Shown one piece after another: positions 38,345-51,706 of a stretch of DNA of 64,000 nucleotides. The notes beneath the pieces were generated by a model. It saw only the letters and a list, made by a program, of their open reading frames with translations. It ran no database searches and was not told where the DNA came from. The number at the start of each line of letters is the position of its first letter. Position 1 is the first letter of the stretch. Source of the DNA: an uncultured Pelagibacteraceae bacterium (lineage in GTDB: Bacteria; Pseudomonadota; Alphaproteobacteria; Pelagibacterales; Pelagibacteraceae); assembly GCA_902599995.1 (NCBI GenBank), contig CACKHN010000004.1, positions 55,353 through 119,352 on the forward strand, written 5' to 3'. Position numbers and translations under genes: made by a program.

Positions 38345-39535
38345 ATGTCAAAAGAAAAATTTGTAAGAAATAAACCCCACTGTAACATTGGGACTATTGG
38401 TCATGTCGATCATGGTAAAACAACTCTTACTGCTGCAATCACAAATGTATTAGCACAAGCAGGTGGTGGAACTGCAGTCGCTTATGATCAAATTGATAAA
38501 GCACCAGAGGAAAAAGAAAGAGGCATAACAATTTCAACTGCTCACGTTGAGTATGAAACTGAAAAAAGACATTATGCTCACGTAGATTGTCCAGGACATG
38601 CTGATTATGTTAAAAATATGATTACAGGTGCAGCTCAAATGGATGGTGCGATTTTAGTAGTAAATGCTGCAGACGGTCCAATGCCACAAACTAGAGAACA
38701 TATTCTTTTAGGTAGACAAGTTGGTATCCCAGCAATTGTTGTTTATCTTAATAAAGTTGATCAAGTTGATGATAAAGAAATGATTGAACTTGTAGAAGAA
38801 GAAATTAAAGAGCTTTTAACTTCTTATAAATATCCTGGTGATAAAACACCAATCGTTAAAGGGTCTGCTTTGGCGGCTGTTGAAGGAAGAGATGATGAAA
38901 TTGGAAAAAATTCAATTTTAGAATTAATGAAAGCTGTTGATGAACACATTCCACAACCAGCTAGAGAGGTTGATAAACCTTTCTTGATGCCAGTTGAGGA
39001 TGTGTTTTCAATTTCTGGAAGAGGAACAGTTGCAACTGGAAGAGTTGAGTCGGGTGTGATTAAAACTGGTGAGGAAGTTGAAATAGTTGGAATAAGAGAG
39101 ACTAAAAAATCAGTTTGTACTGGTGTCGAAATGTTTAGAAAGCTTTTAGATTCTGGTGAGGCTGGAGATAATGTAGGAATTTTATTGAGAGGTATAGAAA
39201 GAACCGACATTGAGAGAGGACAAGTTCTTTGTAAGCCTGGTTCAATTACTCCCCATACTAAATTTGAAGCTCAAGCTTATGTGCTTAAAAAAGATGAAGG
39301 TGGTAGACATACCCCTTTCTTTACTAAGTACAGACCGCAATTTTATTTTAGAACAACAGATGTAACTGGTGAGGTAGAATTGCCGGCTGGAACAGAAATG
39401 GTTATGCCAGGTGATGATGCTAAATTTACAGTGAAATTAATTACACCAATCGCAATGGCTGAAAAACTAAATTTTGCTATTCGTGAAGGAGGAAGAACTG
39501 TTGGAGCAGGAGTAGTAACAAAAATTATAGAGTAA
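38345..39535 (+). CDS. tuf: elongation factor Tu
   Basis: [50 protein letters not shown]. Confidence 0.99.
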   Translation: MSKEKFVRNKPHCNIGTIGHVDHGKTTLTAAITNVLAQAGGGTAVAYDQIDKAPEEKERGITISTAHVEYETEKRHYAHVDCPGHADYVKNMITGAAQMDGAILVVNAADGPMPQTREHILLGRQVGIPAIVVYLNKVDQVDDKEMIELVEEEIKELLTSYKYPGDKTPIVKGSALAAVEGRDDEIGKNSILELMKAVDEHIPQPAREVDKPFLMPVEDVFSISGRGTVATGRVESGVIKTGEEVEIVGIRETKKSVCTGVEMFRKLLDSGEAGDNVGILLRGIERTDIERGQVLCKPGSITPHTKFEAQAYVLKKDEGGRHTPFFTKYRPQFYFRTTDVTGEVELPAGTEMVMPGDDAKFTVKLITPIAMAEKLNFAIREGGRTVGAGVVTKIIE

Positions 39536-39545
39536 CTCTATAAAT

Positions 39546-39621
39546 AGGAGTGTAGCTCAATTGGTAGAGCGCCGGTCTCCAAAACCGGAGGCTGAGGGTT
39601 CGAGTCCCTCCGCTCCTGCCA
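39546..39621 (+). tRNA. tRNA-Trp(CCA)
   Basis: AGGAGTGTAGCTCAATTGGTAGAGC, anticodon CTCCAAA, CGCTCCTGCCA. Confidence 0.95.
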
Positions 39622-39637
39622 ATTAGAGCATAAAAGT

Positions 39638-39829
39638 ATGAGAAACCCGATTAAATTTATTCAAGAAGTAAAACAAGAGGCATTCAAAGTTACTTGGCCA
39701 ACTTGGAAAGAGACTTTACAGGGTGCCTTAATGGTATTTGCTATGGCAGTGGTGATGTCTCTGTTTTTTTTACTTTTAGATCAGGTTTTAAAATTTTTCT
39801 TAGAACTTTTACTTAAAGTGAGCATTTAA
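39638..39829 (+). CDS. secE: preprotein translocase subunit SecE
   Basis: FIQEVKQEAFKVTWPTWKETLQGALMVFAMAV; position between tuf and nusG. Confidence 0.93.
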   Translation: MRNPIKFIQEVKQEAFKVTWPTWKETLQGALMVFAMAVVMSLFFLLLDQVLKFFLELLLKVSI

Positions 39830-40359
39830 TGAAAAATTGGTACATTGTTCAGTCTCATTCTAGTTTTGAAAATAAAGTTGCCTCCCTTATTAAAGAGGAA
39901 GCAGATAAAGCAAAAATTAGTGAAAAATTTGAGGAAATAGTAGTCCCAACACATGATGTAACTGAAGTAAAAAGAGGTAAAAGAATTCAAAGAAAAAAGA
40001 AATACTTTCCTGGATATGTATTAATTAAGAGTGAAATGGATAATAATATATATCATATGATAAAGAGCATAAAAAGAGTTAGTGGTTTCCTTGGCACAAA
40101 AGGTATTCCAGTTCCTGTCTCAGACAAGGAAGTAGAAAAGATTTTAGGTCAGATAAAAGATGGTGTGGCTCAGCCAAAATCTGGTATAGAATACAGTGTT
40201 GGTGAAAAAGTTCAAGTTGTTGACGGTCCTTTTGCTTCATTTAGTGGAATGATTGAGGAAATAGATGAAGAAAAGTCTAGACTTAAGGTGTCAGTATCTA
40301 TATTTGGACGACCAACACCGGTAGATTTAGAATATAACCAAATTGAGAAAGCAAGTTAA
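39829..40359 (+). CDS. nusG: transcription termination/antitermination protein NusG
   Basis: [38 protein letters not shown]. Confidence 0.97.
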   Translation: MKNWYIVQSHSSFENKVASLIKEEADKAKISEKFEEIVVPTHDVTEVKRGKRIQRKKKYFPGYVLIKSEMDNNIYHMIKSIKRVSGFLGTKGIPVPVSDKEVEKILGQIKDGVAQPKSGIEYSVGEKVQVVDGPFASFSGMIEEIDEEKSRLKVSVSIFGRPTPVDLEYNQIEKAS

Positions 40360-40784
40360 TGGCAAAAGAAATTAGTGGATTTATAAAATTACAAATTAAA
40401 GGTGGTCAAGCTAACCCAGCTCCGCCAGTAGGTCCTGCTTTAGGTCAAAGGGGTGTTAACATCATGGAATTTTGTAAAGCTTTCAATGACAAAACTAAAT
40501 CAATGGCTGGTAAGCCAGTTCCTGTTGAAATCACAGTATACAAAGATAAAAAATTTGATTTTAAGATAAAATCACCTCCTGCATCTTATTATATTAAAGA
40601 AGCAGTTAAACTTAAAGGTGGATCAAAAGAACCTGGAAGAAATATTGTTGCCTCTATTTCAAAAAAACAGCTAGAAGATATTGCAAAAGAAAAAATGAAT
40701 GATCTTAATGCTCACGATATCAATGAAGCAATAAAAATTATAGCAGGATCAGCAAGATCAATGGGCATAGAGGTAAAAGAATAA
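40359..40784 (+). CDS. rplK: 50S ribosomal protein L11
   Basis: [24 protein letters not shown]. Confidence 0.98.
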   Translation: MAKEISGFIKLQIKGGQANPAPPVGPALGQRGVNIMEFCKAFNDKTKSMAGKPVPVEITVYKDKKFDFKIKSPPASYYIKEAVKLKGGSKEPGRNIVASISKKQLEDIAKEKMNDLNAHDINEAIKIIAGSARSMGIEVKE

Positions 40785-41473
40785 TGCCTTCAAAAAGATT
40801 TAAAAAGTTACCAGAAAAAACAAAGGATCTCAGTGCTGAGATTTTTGAAAAATTAATACCTGAGCTTAAAAAAAATTGTACTACCAAATTTGATGAGTCT
40901 TTAGATTTAAGTTTTCAAATAAACAACAAACAAAAGAAAAGTGAAGTTAATATTAGAACAGTTGTAAATTTACCAGGCGGTACAGGTAAAAAAGTAAAAG
41001 TTGCTGTTGTTTGTGAAGACAATAAATCTCAAGAAGCAAAAGATGCTGGGGCAGATATTGTTGGTAGTGATGAATTTGTTGAAAAAATTAAAAGTGGTGA
41101 ATTAAATTTTGAAAAATTAATATGTACTCCTAGTATGATGGTTAAGCTTTCAAAATTAGGTAAAGTTTTAGGACCAAAAGGATTAATGCCAAATCCAAAG
41201 CTTGGTTCTGTGTCTGATAATATTAAAGAGGCTGTAATGAACGCAAAATCAGGTCAGGTTGAAATAAGAAACGATAAAGATGGTAATATTGGTGTAAGCG
41301 TTGGTAAAAAATCTTTCAGTGACGAGCAATTAATGAAAAATTACAACGCTATATTAGAGACTTTAGAAAAAGAAAAATCAAACAATACTTTAAAAGGAGA
41401 TTTGATAAAAAATGTTTTTGCAACATCAACAATGGGTGTTTCTTATAAAGTTAAATTAGGTAAGTCGATTTAG
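40784..41473 (+). CDS. rplA: 50S ribosomal protein L1
   Basis: LGKVLGPKGLMPNPKLGSVS. Confidence 0.98.
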   Translation: MPSKRFKKLPEKTKDLSAEIFEKLIPELKKNCTTKFDESLDLSFQINNKQKKSEVNIRTVVNLPGGTGKKVKVAVVCEDNKSQEAKDAGADIVGSDEFVEKIKSGELNFEKLICTPSMMVKLSKLGKVLGPKGLMPNPKLGSVSDNIKEAVMNAKSGQVEIRNDKDGNIGVSVGKKSFSDEQLMKNYNAILETLEKEKSNNTLKGDLIKNVFATSTMGVSYKVKLGKSI

Positions 41474-41475
41474 TT

Positions 41476-41997
41476 ATGATGAATAAAGAGCAAAAGAAAA
41501 ATTATATTGAAGAAATGAGTAAAAAATTTGAGAACAGCAAAGCTGTTATGGTTACTCATTATCAAGGTTTAACAATGGATCAATTAGACGATTTAAGATC
41601 AAAAATGAGAGAACATGGAATTGTATTTAAAGTCACAAAAAATAGAATTACCAAACTTGCTTTAGAAAAAACCAAGTGCAAAGATTTGACCGATTTGTTT
41701 ACTGGTCCAACAGCTGTTGCTTTTGGTGAAGATCCAATTATATCAGCAAGGATTCTCTCAAAATTTGCTAAAGATAATGAAAATTTAAAATTAATTGGCG
41801 GCATAATGGATAATGAAGTCCTAGATCAGGCTGGTGTCCAAAATGTAGCAAGTTTACCTACTTTAGATGAAGCTAGGGCAAATATTGTAGGTATTTTAAA
41901 CGCACCCGCATCTAAATTAATTAGCATTTTGCTTGCACATTCGGAAAAAATGAGTAGTTTGACCGCAGAAAATTCTGAAACACAACCCAAAGAGTAA
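41476..41997 (+). CDS. rplJ: 50S ribosomal protein L10
   Basis: Typical L10 sequence; rplA-rplJ-rplL order. Confidence 0.96.
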   Translation: MMNKEQKKNYIEEMSKKFENSKAVMVTHYQGLTMDQLDDLRSKMREHGIVFKVTKNRITKLALEKTKCKDLTDLFTGPTAVAFGEDPIISARILSKFAKDNENLKLIGGIMDNEVLDQAGVQNVASLPTLDEARANIVGILNAPASKLISILLAHSEKMSSLTAENSETQPKE

Positions 41998-42002
41998 TTG
42001 AT

Positions 42003-42368
42003 ATGCCTGACCTTAACAAAATTATTGAAGATCTTTCAAGTTTAACAGTTGCAGAAGCAGCTGAACTTTCAAAACAATTAGAAGAAAAATGGGGTGTAAC
42101 TCCAATGGCCGCACCAGCTCCAGCAGCAGCAGGTGGCGCAGCACCAGCAGAAGAAAAAGATGATTTTACTATTATGCTTGTTTCTGCAGGTGATAAAAAA
42201 ATTAACGTCATTAAAGAAGTAAGAGCAGCTACTTCATTAGGATTAAAAGAAGCTAAAGATCTAGTAGAGGGAGCACCAAAAGAAGTGAAATCTGGTGTGA
42301 ACAAAAAAGAAGCTGAGGAGATCAAAGCGAAGTTAGAAGCTGCAGGCGCTAAAGTAGAACTTAAATAA
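42003..42368 (+). CDS. rplL: 50S ribosomal protein L7/L12
   Basis: Ala-rich hinge; [31 protein letters not shown]. Confidence 0.98.
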   Translation: MPDLNKIIEDLSSLTVAEAAELSKQLEEKWGVTPMAAPAPAAAGGAAPAEEKDDFTIMLVSAGDKKINVIKEVRAATSLGLKEAKDLVEGAPKEVKSGVNKKEAEEIKAKLEAAGAKVELK

Positions 42369-42387
42369 ATTAATAAGAAAGAATTCA

Positions 42388-42412
42388 AATACTGATTTTT
42401 TTGATCAGTATT
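42388..42412. promoter_or_regulatory. perfect 9-bp hairpin between rplL and rpoB
   Basis: AATACTGAT (42388-42396) / ATCAGTATT (42404-42412), loop TTTTTTG. Confidence 0.65.
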
Positions 42413-42423
42413 AATAAATATAG

Positions 42424-45400
42424 ATGCAATTATCCTTTACTGAAAAGAAAAACATAAGAAAAAGTTTTGGAAAACTAAAAGAAAGTTTATCAATACCAAA
42501 TTTAATAGAAGTTCAAAAAAATTCATATAGAGAATTAACTGAATTCATTTCAGCATCAGCTGATTTAACAAAAGGCTTTGATAGGGTTTTTAAAAGTATA
42601 TTTCCTATTGAAGACTTAAATGACAAAGCAACATTAGAATATGTTTCCTATAGATTGGAAAAACCGAAATTTGATGTTGAAGAATGTATCACAAGAGGAC
42701 TCACTTATTCATCAGCATTGAAATGTACTTTAAGATTGGTGGTTTATGAAATAGATCAAGAAAATAATACAAAAGATATTTTGTCAGCTAAAGAACAAGA
42801 GGTTTATATGGGTGAAGTTCCAATGATGACAAATAGTGGTACATTTATTACTAACGGTGTCCAACGAGTTGTAGTAAATCAGATGCATAGGAGCCCCGGT
42901 GTTTTTTTTGATCATGACAAAGGCAAAACCCATGCAAGTGGTAAACTATTATTTAATTGTCGAGTAATACCAAACAGAGGATCTTGGTTAGATTTTGAAT
43001 ATGATGTTAAAGATTTTTTATATTTTAAAATAGATAGAAAAAAGAAAATTTTTGCTTCGACTTTATTATTAGCACTTGGATACACTAAAGCAGAAATAGC
43101 AGATGAATTTTATGAGAACGAAGAATATACTTACGATACTAAAACAGAAAAATGGAAAACAAAATTTAATCCTGAAAACTATAAAGCAAAAAATTTCTCA
43201 GAAGAAGTAATAGATGCAAAATCTGGTAAGGTTGTAATAAAATTAGGAGAAAAAGTTAATTTTTTAAATGCTAAAAAATTAGCAAATGATGGACTTAAGG
43301 ATATTTTAGTTTCTAGTGAATCTTTATTTGGAAAAATTTTACATAGAGACATTAAAGTAAACGATGGGGAAGAGAGAATATTTAAAATTGGAACTGAATT
43401 AAATAATACCTTTATACAGCAAATTCTTGACGCTAATATTCATTCTCTCCAAATATCTGTTACCAACTCGATCAACAAAGGTCCTTATTTGCTAACTACG
43501 ATTTTAAATGACAAAAATAATTCTAAAGATGAAGCAATAACTGAAATTTATAAAATGTTAAGGCCTGGTGAACCACCAACTATAGAAATTGCTTCACAAA
43601 TATTTAATAATTTATTCTTCAGTTCAGATAGATATGATTTATCTGACGTTGGAAGGGTTAAAATGAACTCTAGATTAAATCAAGAATGTTCAGATAAAAT
43701 TACAATACTAAGAAATGATGACATTATTGCTATTGTTCATAAGATGTTGGAATTAAGAGATGGTAAAGATGAAGTTGATGATATTGACCATCTTGGAAAC
43801 AGAAGAGTTCGTTCAGTAGGTGAGCTTGTTGAAAATCAAGCGCGTATTGGTGTTTATAGAATGGAAAGAGCAATTAAAGAGAAGATGACAACTTTAGATG
43901 TTGAGTCTGCAATGCCTCAAGATTTAATTAATGCTAAACCTTTAACTGTTTCTTTAAAAGATTTTTTTGCAAGTTCTCAACTTTCTCAGTTTATGGATCA
44001 AACAAATCCACTTTCTGAAATAACTCATAAGAGAAGAGTATCTGCACTTGGGCCAGGTGGTCTTACACGTGAAAGAGCAGGGTTTGAAGTTCGAGATGTG
44101 CACCCAACTCATTATGGTAGAATTTGTCCGATAGAAACTCCTGAAGGCCCTAACATCGGATTAATCAACAGTTTATCTACATATGCAAAAATTAATAAGT
44201 ATGGATTTATAGAAAGTCCATATAAAAAAGTAAAAGACGGTATTGTTCAAGATAAAGTTGAATATCTCTCAGCAATGGAAGAAACTAAGTATACTATTGC
44301 ACAAGCAAATACTAAACTTGATAAGAATGGAAAAATTGTTGAAGATTTAGTTTCATGTAGGCAAAATTTAAACTTTCTATTATCAAAACCGGATACAATT
44401 GATTATATCGATGTATCTCCCAAACAACTAGTTTCAGTTGCAGCATCTTTAATTCCTTTTTTAGAAAATGATGATGCCAACAGGGCTCTGATGGGTTCTA
44501 ATATGATGAGGCAGGCTGTTCCATTGTTAAAACCAGAGTCACCTCTTGTTGGAACAGGTATTGAAAGTGATGTTGCACTCGATTCAGGAGTAACTATAGT
44601 TGCCAAAAGAGAAGGGGTAGTTGATAAAATAGATGGTAAAAGAATTGTAATTAAAGTGACCGAAGAAACAGATTTTAGTGAGTCAGGAGTTGACATTTAT
44701 AACCTACAAAAATTTAAGCGATCAAATCAAAATACTTGTATCAATCAAAGACCTTTAGTTAGAGTTGGAGATAAAGTTAAATCAGGTGACATAATTGCTG
44801 ATGGGCCTTCAACTAAATTAGGTGAGTTAGCTTTGGGAAAAAATGTAACCGTAGCTTTTATGCCTTGGCAAGGATATAACTTTGAAGACTCTATTTTGAT
44901 TTCAGAAAGATGTGTGACCGATGACGTATTTACTTCTGTGCACATTGAAGAATATGAGATTATGGCAAGAGATACTAAACTTGGAGAGGAGGAAATAACA
45001 AGAGATATTCCAAACGTAAATGAAGAAGCGTTAAAAAATTTAGATGAGTCTGGTGTGGTTTATATAGGTGCCGAAGTAAATGCAGGAGATATTTTAGTTG
45101 GAAAAGTCACTCCAAAAGGCGATTCTGCATCAGGTCCTGAAGAAAAATTATTAAGGTCGATTTTTGGTGAAAAGGCAATAGATGTAACTGATACATCCTT
45201 AAGAATGTCTAGAGGCAGCAGCGGAACAGTTGTTGATGTAAGAGTTTTTAATAGGCACGGCATTGAAAAAGACGAAAGATCTATAACTATTGAAAGAGCT
45301 GAAATTGAGGAGGTTCAACAGGATAAAATAGTTGAGGAAGAAATTTTAGAGAGAAGTATTAAACAAAGAGCAGCTCAGATTTTATCTGGCACGTCACTAA

Positions 45401-46512
45401 CTAAAAAAGTTAAAGATTTAGCAGAAGGTATTAAACTAGATTTTGAAGCTATCAATAGTCTTCCAATTAATGAAGTATTTAAAATTTTAAATGGAAATGA
45501 AGCAAATGAAACAACTCTTTTACAACTAAAAGAGCAATATAATAAAGCCAAACAAGATATTACAGAAAGATTTGAAGATAAAGTTCTCAAAATAAGAAGT
45601 GGGGACGATTTACTCCCTAGCGTTATGAAAATGGTAAAAGTTTTTGTTGCGATCAAAAGAAGATTGAGACCAGGAGATAAAATGTCAGGTAGACATGGAA
45701 ACAAAGGTGTTGTCAGTAAAATTGTACCTGTTGAAGACATGCCATATCGAGAAGATGGTAGGCCTGTCGATATTGTGCTCAATCCTCTCGGAGTTCCTAG
45801 TAGAATGAATGTAGGTCAAATTTTAGAAACTCACTTAGGTTGGGCATGCAAAGAGTTTGGTGAAGAGGTTAAAAAATTAGTTAATGAAAATAGTAAAAAA
45901 ATTGAAAAAACTGAAAAAATAGCAAATTTTTTGAAGTCTGTTTATGGTGAAGAAATCTTTAATGATAAGGTAGACAAATTGAATAAAACTGAATTTAAAG
46001 ATTTGTGTGAAAATTTACAAAATGGAATAGCAATTTCCACTCCAGTATTTGATGGAGCCAAAGAAAAAAATGTTACAGAAATGCTGGAACTAGCAAAACT
46101 TCCAGGTTCTGGTCAAACATATTTATGGGATGGAAGAACTGGTGAAATGTTTGATAGACCAGTAACAGTGGGCATTATCTACATGTTAAAACTTCATCAT
46201 TTGGTTGAGGATAAGATTCATGCAAGATCAACGGGACCTTACAGTCTAGTTACTCAGCAACCACTCGGAGGAAAAGCACAACTTGGTGGACAAAGATTTG
46301 GTGAGATGGAGGTTTGGGCTTTAGAAGCATACGGTGCTTCATATACCCTTCAAGAAATTTTAACTGTAAAATCAGATGATGTTGCTGGTAGAGTTAAAGT
46401 ATACGAAACAATCGTTAAAGGTGAAGAGAACTTTGAGTCAGGTATCCCGGAGTCTTTCAATGTATTAGTTAAGGAAATTAAATCTTTAGCATTAAATGTG
46501 GAGCTAAATTAA
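42424..46512 (+). CDS. rpoB: RNA polymerase subunit beta
   Basis: Full-length RpoB motifs including [32 protein letters not shown]. Confidence 0.99.
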   Translation: MQLSFTEKKNIRKSFGKLKESLSIPNLIEVQKNSYRELTEFISASADLTKGFDRVFKSIFPIEDLNDKATLEYVSYRLEKPKFDVEECITRGLTYSSALKCTLRLVVYEIDQENNTKDILSAKEQEVYMGEVPMMTNSGTFITNGVQRVVVNQMHRSPGVFFDHDKGKTHASGKLLFNCRVIPNRGSWLDFEYDVKDFLYFKIDRKKKIFASTLLLALGYTKAEIADEFYENEEYTYDTKTEKWKTKFNPENYKAKNFSEEVIDAKSGKVVIKLGEKVNFLNAKKLANDGLKDILVSSESLFGKILHRDIKVNDGEERIFKIGTELNNTFIQQILDANIHSLQISVTNSINKGPYLLTTILNDKNNSKDEAITEIYKMLRPGEPPTIEIASQIFNNLFFSSDRYDLSDVGRVKMNSRLNQECSDKITILRNDDIIAIVHKMLELRDGKDEVDDIDHLGNRRVRSVGELVENQARIGVYRMERAIKEKMTTLDVESAMPQDLINAKPLTVSLKDFFASSQLSQFMDQTNPLSEITHKRRVSALGPGGLTRERAGFEVRDVHPTHYGRICPIETPEGPNIGLINSLSTYAKINKYGFIESPYKKVKDGIVQDKVEYLSAMEETKYTIAQANTKLDKNGKIVEDLVSCRQNLNFLLSKPDTIDYIDVSPKQLVSVAASLIPFLENDDANRALMGSNMMRQAVPLLKPESPLVGTGIESDVALDSGVTIVAKREGVVDKIDGKRIVIKVTEETDFSESGVDIYNLQKFKRSNQNTCINQRPLVRVGDKVKSGDIIADGPSTKLGELALGKNVTVAFMPWQGYNFEDSILISERCVTDDVFTSVHIEEYEIMARDTKLGEEEITRDIPNVNEEALKNLDESGVVYIGAEVNAGDILVGKVTPKGDSASGPEEKLLRSIFGEKAIDVTDTSLRMSRGSSGTVVDVRVFNRHGIEKDERSITIERAEIEEVQQDKIVEEEILERSIKQRAAQILSGTSLTKKVKDLAEGIKLDFEAINSLPINEVFKILNGNEANETTLLQLKEQYNKAKQDITERFEDKVLKIRSGDDLLPSVMKMVKVFVAIKRRLRPGDKMSGRHGNKGVVSKIVPVEDMPYREDGRPVDIVLNPLGVPSRMNVGQILETHLGWACKEFGEEVKKLVNENSKKIEKTEKIANFLKSVYGEEIFNDKVDKLNKTEFKDLCENLQNGIAISTPVFDGAKEKNVTEMLELAKLPGSGQTYLWDGRTGEMFDRPVTVGIIYMLKLHHLVEDKIHARSTGPYSLVTQQPLGGKAQLGGQRFGEMEVWALEAYGASYTLQEILTVKSDDVAGRVKVYETIVKGEENFESGIPESFNVLVKEIKSLALNVELN

Positions 46513-49500
46513 ATGAAAAAAGAATTAACAGATCTATTTAAAAATACTGAGATATCTGAAGCTCAAAATTTTAATAGCATTAAAATTTCTTTAGCTAGCC
46601 CTGAAAAAATTAAATCATGGACATATGGTGAAATTAAAAAACCTGAAACTATAAATTATAGAACTTTCAGACCTGAAAAAGATGGTCTATTTTGTGCAAG
46701 AATTTTTGGCCCTATAAAAGATTACGAGTGTTTGTGTGGAAAATACAAACGAATGAAGTTTAGAGGAATTATTTGTGAGAAATGTGGTGTTGAGGTTACA
46801 AAATCAAATGTGAGAAGAGAGAGAATGGGCCATATTAATCTTGCTACACCAGTAGCACACATATGGTTTTTAAAATCATTGCCTAGTAGAATTGCACTAG
46901 CTGTAGATATGAAGCTAAAAGAAATTGAAAGAGTTCTTTATTTTGAGAATTTTATAGTAATCGAACCTGGTTTAACCGGATTACAAAAAAATCAATTGTT
47001 GAATGAGGAAGAATTAGCAAAATATCAAGATGAGTTTGGTGAAGAGTCGTTTACAGCAGGCATTGGAGCTGAAGCTGTTCTTGAAATGCTTAAGAATTTG
47101 GATTTGGAGCAAGAACGAAAAAATTTAGTTAATTTTATTAAAGAAACAAAATCGAAAGTTAATGAAGAAAGAGCTATTAAAAGGTTAAAACTGGTAGAGT
47201 CATTTATTGAAACTGGTCAAAAACCAGAGTGGATGATTATGACAGTTGTACCCGTAATTCCACCTGAATTGAGACCTCTAGTTCCATTAGATGGTGGTAG
47301 ATTTGCAACGTCAGATCTGAATGATCTCTATAGAAGAGTAATTAACAGAAATAATAGATTGAAAAGATTAATGGATCTTAAAGCTCCAGATATTATTGTT
47401 CGAAACGAAAAAAGAATGCTTCAAGAGTCTGTTGATGCATTATTTGATAATGGAAGAAGAGGAAGAGTAATTACTGGTACAGGTAAAAGACCTCTTAAAT
47501 CACTTGCTGAAATGCTTAAAGGTAAGCAAGGTAGATTTAGACAAAACTTATTAGGAAAACGTGTAGATTATTCTGGTAGATCTGTAATCGTTGTTGGTCC
47601 AGATTTAAAACTTCATGAATGTGGTTTACCTAAAAAAATGGCTTTAGAATTATTTAAACCATTTTTATATGCAAGATTAAACAAATTAGGCTTAGCATCT
47701 ACAATTAAACAGGCTAAAAAACTTGTTGAAAAAGAGACAAATGCAGTTTGGGATGCACTTGAGTTAATTGTAAGAGAACACCCGGTATTACTAAATAGAG
47801 CACCAACACTTCATAGACTTGGTGTACAAGCATTTGAACCAAAGTTAATTGAGGGAGATGCAATTGAACTTCACCCACTAACATGTGCAGCATTTAATGC
47901 TGATTTTGATGGTGACCAAATGGCAGTACACGTACCTTTGAGTTTAGAGGCTCAATTAGAGGCAAGAATATTAATGTTATCAACTAATAATATTCTTTCT
48001 CCATCGAACGGTAAACCTATTATCGTTCCAAGTCAGGATATGATTTTAGGAATTTATTATCTTTCTCAGGAGCCTGTTACTGATAAACCCGCTGGTTATT
48101 TTGTTGATTCTGATCAAATTGAATTTGCATTATCTTCAGGTCAGATAAAAGTACATAGCACAATTATATCTAGATTTGAAACTGTTGATGATAAAGGAAA
48201 TAAAAAATTTGAAAAATATACATCAACTGCTGGAAGATTTTTATTAGCAAATTTATTACCAAAAAATAGTAACATTAAATTTTCTTTAATAGATAGATTG
48301 TTACCTAAGAAAGTAGTTTCAGAAATTATTGATATTGTATTTAGATTTTGTGGTCAAAAAACTACAGTTATATTTTGTGATAAGTTAAAAGATTTAGGAT
48401 TTAAGCATGCATTTAAAGCTGGAATATCATTTGGAAAAGATGATTTAGTAATTCCAGAGAGCAAAACCCAATTAATTGATGATACTAAAAAATTAATAGC
48501 TGACTATGAAACACAGTACGCAGAAGGTTTAATCACCAGAGGTGAAAAATACAACAAGGTTGTTGATGCATGGTCAAAGTGTACAGATAAAGTAGCTGGT
48601 GAAATGATGAAAGGTATTTCTGCTACTGAGAAAACATCAGAGGGATTAAAAATCAATTCAGTATTTATGATGGCTGATAGTGGTGCAAGAGGTTCTGCTG
48701 CCCAAATGAAGCAATTAGCTGGAATGCGTGGTCTAATTGCTAAACCATCTGGAGAAATTATTGAAAGTCCAATTACTTCTAACTTTAAAGAAGGTTTAAC
48801 AGCTTTAGAATATTTTAATTCAACTCACGGAGCAAGAAAAGGTCTTGCTGACACAGCTCTTAAAACTGCGAGTTCTGGTTATTTAACGAGAAGACTTTGT
48901 GATGTTGCACAGGATTTAACTGTAACTAAAAAAATTTGTGACTGTAAGAAACCAGGTTTCATTGAATTATCTGAAATTTTAGAGGGTGGAAACGTTGTAG
49001 TTAGTTTATCAGAAAGAGCTTTAGGAAGAGTTACTTTCGATGAAGTTAAGCACCCTTTAACAGGTGAAGTAATTATTAAAAAAGAAGAAATGATTAATGA
49101 GGCAGGCTGCGATAAAATCGATGCAGCTGGAGTAAAAGTAATTAAGGTTTATTCTGTAATGACTTGTGGATCTAAAGAGGGTGTTTGTGCAACTTCTTAC
49201 GGAAGAGATCTATCTAGAGGTAAAATGGTGCATGTGGGCGAAGCAATTGGTATGATTTCTGCTCAATCTATTGGTGAACCTGGAACTCAGTTAACAATGA
49301 GAACTTTCCATGTTGGTGGTACAGCATCTGTTAAACAAGATTCTCAAATTGTAACTAAGAGTGACGGAACACTAAAAATTTTAAATTCAAATATTCTTGA
49401 AGACTCTAAAAAAAATTTAATTGTAATGGGTAGAAATACACAGCTTTCTATTGAGGATGACAATGGAGTTCAAATAGCAGTTTACAAAGTTGCTTATGGT

Positions 49501-50691
49501 TCAAGATTATTTTTTAACAATGGTGATAAAGTTAAAGCAAATACAAAAATATGTGAATGGGATCCATACACAACACCAGTCATAGCTGAGAAAAGTGGTG
49601 AAGCTAGTTTTGTTGATTTGATTGATGGTGTTTCTATCCAAGAAACTACTGACGACGCAACAGGCATTTCATCTAAATCTGTAATTGACTGGAGAGGTCA
49701 GTCAAAAAGTACTGATTTAAAACCAAGAATTACTTTAAGAGATGAAAAAGGAAACGTAATTAAAAAAGCAGATGATAATGAAGCAAGATACTATTTGGTT
49801 CCAGATTCAATTTTATCTGTAAAAGATGGACAAAAAGTTTTTGCAGGAGATGTTATTGCAAGATTACCTAAAGAGACTACTAAAACAAAAGATATCACCG
49901 GTGGTCTCCCAAGAGTTGCAGAATTATTTGAAGCAAGAAAAGCTAAAGACAGTGCAATTATTGCCGAAAATGATGGTCAAGTAGTTTTTGGTAAGGAAGT
50001 TAGAGGTAAGCAAAGAGTTTCAATAGTACCAGAAGATGGAGCAGAACCTTCAAATTACTTAATACCAAAAGGTAAGCACATTAACTTTAATCCTGGTGAA
50101 AAAATTCAAAAAGGTGAATATCTCCTTGATGGTCAGCCATTACCTCATGACATATTAAGAATATTAGGAATAAAAGAATTAACTGAATATTTTGTCAATC
50201 AAGTTCAAGAAGTCTACAGATTACAAGGTGTAATCATTAATGATAAACACATTGAAACTATTTTAAGACAAATGTTGAAAAAAGTTGAGGTTAAAGTGTC
50301 TGGAGATTCATCATATTTACCGGGTGAAATTGTAGATAGAATTAAATTTGAAAATACAAATGAAAAATTAGTTGCAGATGGCAAGAATCCAGCTGTTGGT
50401 GAAAGAGTATTGATGGGTATCACTAAAGCATCATTACAAACTGAATCATTTATTTCTGCAGCATCATTCCAAGAAACTACAAGAGTATTAACTGATGCAG
50501 CTATTAAAGGTAAAGTTGATCCATTAAACGGTCTTAAAGAGAATGTTATCGTTGGTAGATTGGTACCTGCTGGAACTGGAAATATTAAAAATAATTGGAA
50601 CAAAAAAGCTCTTAAGGATGATAATGAGTTTTTATCAGAACAAGAAAAAATTGAGAGCTCAGAACCTTCTGAAACGCAAGCAAATCAGTAA
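46513..50691 (+). CDS. rpoC: RNA polymerase subunit beta'
   Basis: Full-length RpoC motifs including [18 protein letters not shown]. Confidence 0.99.
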   Translation: MKKELTDLFKNTEISEAQNFNSIKISLASPEKIKSWTYGEIKKPETINYRTFRPEKDGLFCARIFGPIKDYECLCGKYKRMKFRGIICEKCGVEVTKSNVRRERMGHINLATPVAHIWFLKSLPSRIALAVDMKLKEIERVLYFENFIVIEPGLTGLQKNQLLNEEELAKYQDEFGEESFTAGIGAEAVLEMLKNLDLEQERKNLVNFIKETKSKVNEERAIKRLKLVESFIETGQKPEWMIMTVVPVIPPELRPLVPLDGGRFATSDLNDLYRRVINRNNRLKRLMDLKAPDIIVRNEKRMLQESVDALFDNGRRGRVITGTGKRPLKSLAEMLKGKQGRFRQNLLGKRVDYSGRSVIVVGPDLKLHECGLPKKMALELFKPFLYARLNKLGLASTIKQAKKLVEKETNAVWDALELIVREHPVLLNRAPTLHRLGVQAFEPKLIEGDAIELHPLTCAAFNADFDGDQMAVHVPLSLEAQLEARILMLSTNNILSPSNGKPIIVPSQDMILGIYYLSQEPVTDKPAGYFVDSDQIEFALSSGQIKVHSTIISRFETVDDKGNKKFEKYTSTAGRFLLANLLPKNSNIKFSLIDRLLPKKVVSEIIDIVFRFCGQKTTVIFCDKLKDLGFKHAFKAGISFGKDDLVIPESKTQLIDDTKKLIADYETQYAEGLITRGEKYNKVVDAWSKCTDKVAGEMMKGISATEKTSEGLKINSVFMMADSGARGSAAQMKQLAGMRGLIAKPSGEIIESPITSNFKEGLTALEYFNSTHGARKGLADTALKTASSGYLTRRLCDVAQDLTVTKKICDCKKPGFIELSEILEGGNVVVSLSERALGRVTFDEVKHPLTGEVIIKKEEMINEAGCDKIDAAGVKVIKVYSVMTCGSKEGVCATSYGRDLSRGKMVHVGEAIGMISAQSIGEPGTQLTMRTFHVGGTASVKQDSQIVTKSDGTLKILNSNILEDSKKNLIVMGRNTQLSIEDDNGVQIAVYKVAYGSRLFFNNGDKVKANTKICEWDPYTTPVIAEKSGEASFVDLIDGVSIQETTDDATGISSKSVIDWRGQSKSTDLKPRITLRDEKGNVIKKADDNEARYYLVPDSILSVKDGQKVFAGDVIARLPKETTKTKDITGGLPRVAELFEARKAKDSAIIAENDGQVVFGKEVRGKQRVSIVPEDGAEPSNYLIPKGKHINFNPGEKIQKGEYLLDGQPLPHDILRILGIKELTEYFVNQVQEVYRLQGVIINDKHIETILRQMLKKVEVKVSGDSSYLPGEIVDRIKFENTNEKLVADGKNPAVGERVLMGITKASLQTESFISAASFQETTRVLTDAAIKGKVDPLNGLKENVIVGRLVPAGTGNIKNNWNKKALKDDNEFLSEQEKIESSEPSETQANQ

Positions 50692-50696
50692 AAAAG

Positions 50697-50760
50697 TCGC
50701 CTAATACTTGAACTTTTAGTTTGACAATAGTCAATTAATAAGTAATTTGGCGATGTTTTT
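50697..50760 (+). terminator. long hairpin plus T-run after rpoC
   Basis: TCGCCTAATACTT paired with AAGTAATTTGGCGA (outer), TTGAC/GTCAA (inner), then TGTTTTT. Confidence 0.6.
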
Positions 50761-50801
50761 GGTTGGAATGTAGTGCTTCTAACAGTACTAAACGCTGCCA
50801 C

Positions 50802-50823
50802 AAAATAACCTGTCAGTTATTTT
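50802..50823. promoter_or_regulatory. perfect 8-bp hairpin in rpsL leader
   Basis: AAAATAAC (50802-50809) loop CTGTCA GTTATTTT (50816-50823). Confidence 0.5.
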
Positions 50824-50858
50824 CATCTAAAAATAAATTAATTAATTTTTAAAAATTT

Positions 50859-51230
50859 ATGCCAACAATTAACCAATTGTTAAGAAAAAAAAGAGTGAAA
50901 CAAGTATCAAGGAACAAAGTTCCTGCTTTACAGAAGCAACCTTTGAAGAGAGGTGTTTGTGTTAAAGTTTATACGACAACTCCAAAGAAGCCTAATTCAG
51001 CTTTAAGAAAAGTCGCAAGAGTAAGACTATCAAATGGTTTTGAAGTTACAGCATACATTCCAGGTGAAGGTCATAATTTACAAGAACACTCTGTAGTTCT
51101 AATTAGAGGCGGAAGGGTAAAAGATTTACCAGGTGTTAGGTATCATATACTCAGAGGTAATCTTGATACTCAAGGTGTTGCTAACAGAAAACAAAGAAGA
51201 TCTTTGTACGGAACAAAAAAAGGTAAGTAA
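50859..51230 (+). CDS. rpsL: 30S ribosomal protein S12
   Basis: [42 protein letters not shown]. Confidence 0.99.
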   Translation: MPTINQLLRKKRVKQVSRNKVPALQKQPLKRGVCVKVYTTTPKKPNSALRKVARVRLSNGFEVTAYIPGEGHNLQEHSVVLIRGGRVKDLPGVRYHILRGNLDTQGVANRKQRRSLYGTKKGK

Positions 51231-51700
51231 TGTCTAGAAAAAAAACTCAACCTAAAAAAAATGTTGTTCCAGATCCAAAATTTAACTCAACAATAATTCC
51301 AAAACTAATAAACAATATTATGTATGATGGCAAAAGGGGTGTTGCTGCTAAAATTGTTTATGATGCAATCGATAAAATAAAAACGAAAAGTAAAGATGAG
51401 CCAATTAATATTTTTAATGAAGCTATTAATAATATTAAGCCAACAGTAGAAGTTAGATCAAGAAGAGTTGGTGGTGCAACTTATCAAGTACCTGTTGAGG
51501 TAAAAAGTAAAAGAGCACAAGCATTAGCAATTAGATGGTTAGTAGATTCAGCAAGAAAAAGAAAAGATAAACATATGTCAGATAAAATTTTTAATGAACT
51601 TTACGATGCATATGAAAAAAAAGGTGCTGCAGTCAAAAAAAGAGAGGATGTTCATAAGATGGCAGAGTCTAATAAAGCTTTTGCACATTTTAGGTGGTAA
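51230..51700 (+). CDS. rpsG: 30S ribosomal protein S7
   Basis: VEVRSRRVGGATYQVPVEV. Confidence 0.98.
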   Translation: MSRKKTQPKKNVVPDPKFNSTIIPKLINNIMYDGKRGVAAKIVYDAIDKIKTKSKDEPINIFNEAINNIKPTVEVRSRRVGGATYQVPVEVKSKRAQALAIRWLVDSARKRKDKHMSDKIFNELYDAYEKKGAAVKKREDVHKMAESNKAFAHFRW

Positions 51701-51706
51701 AAAATT

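Noticed and set aside
41921-42388. 155-aa minus-strand ORF over rplJ/rplL
   Set aside because: Ala/Ser-rich mirror of the L7/L12 hinge; rplL is certain on the other strand
42424-50691. Several minus-strand ORFs of 66-135 aa inside rpoB and rpoC
   Set aside because: Antisense shadows of strongly coding genes with low-complexity Ser/Leu-rich translations and no recognisable family
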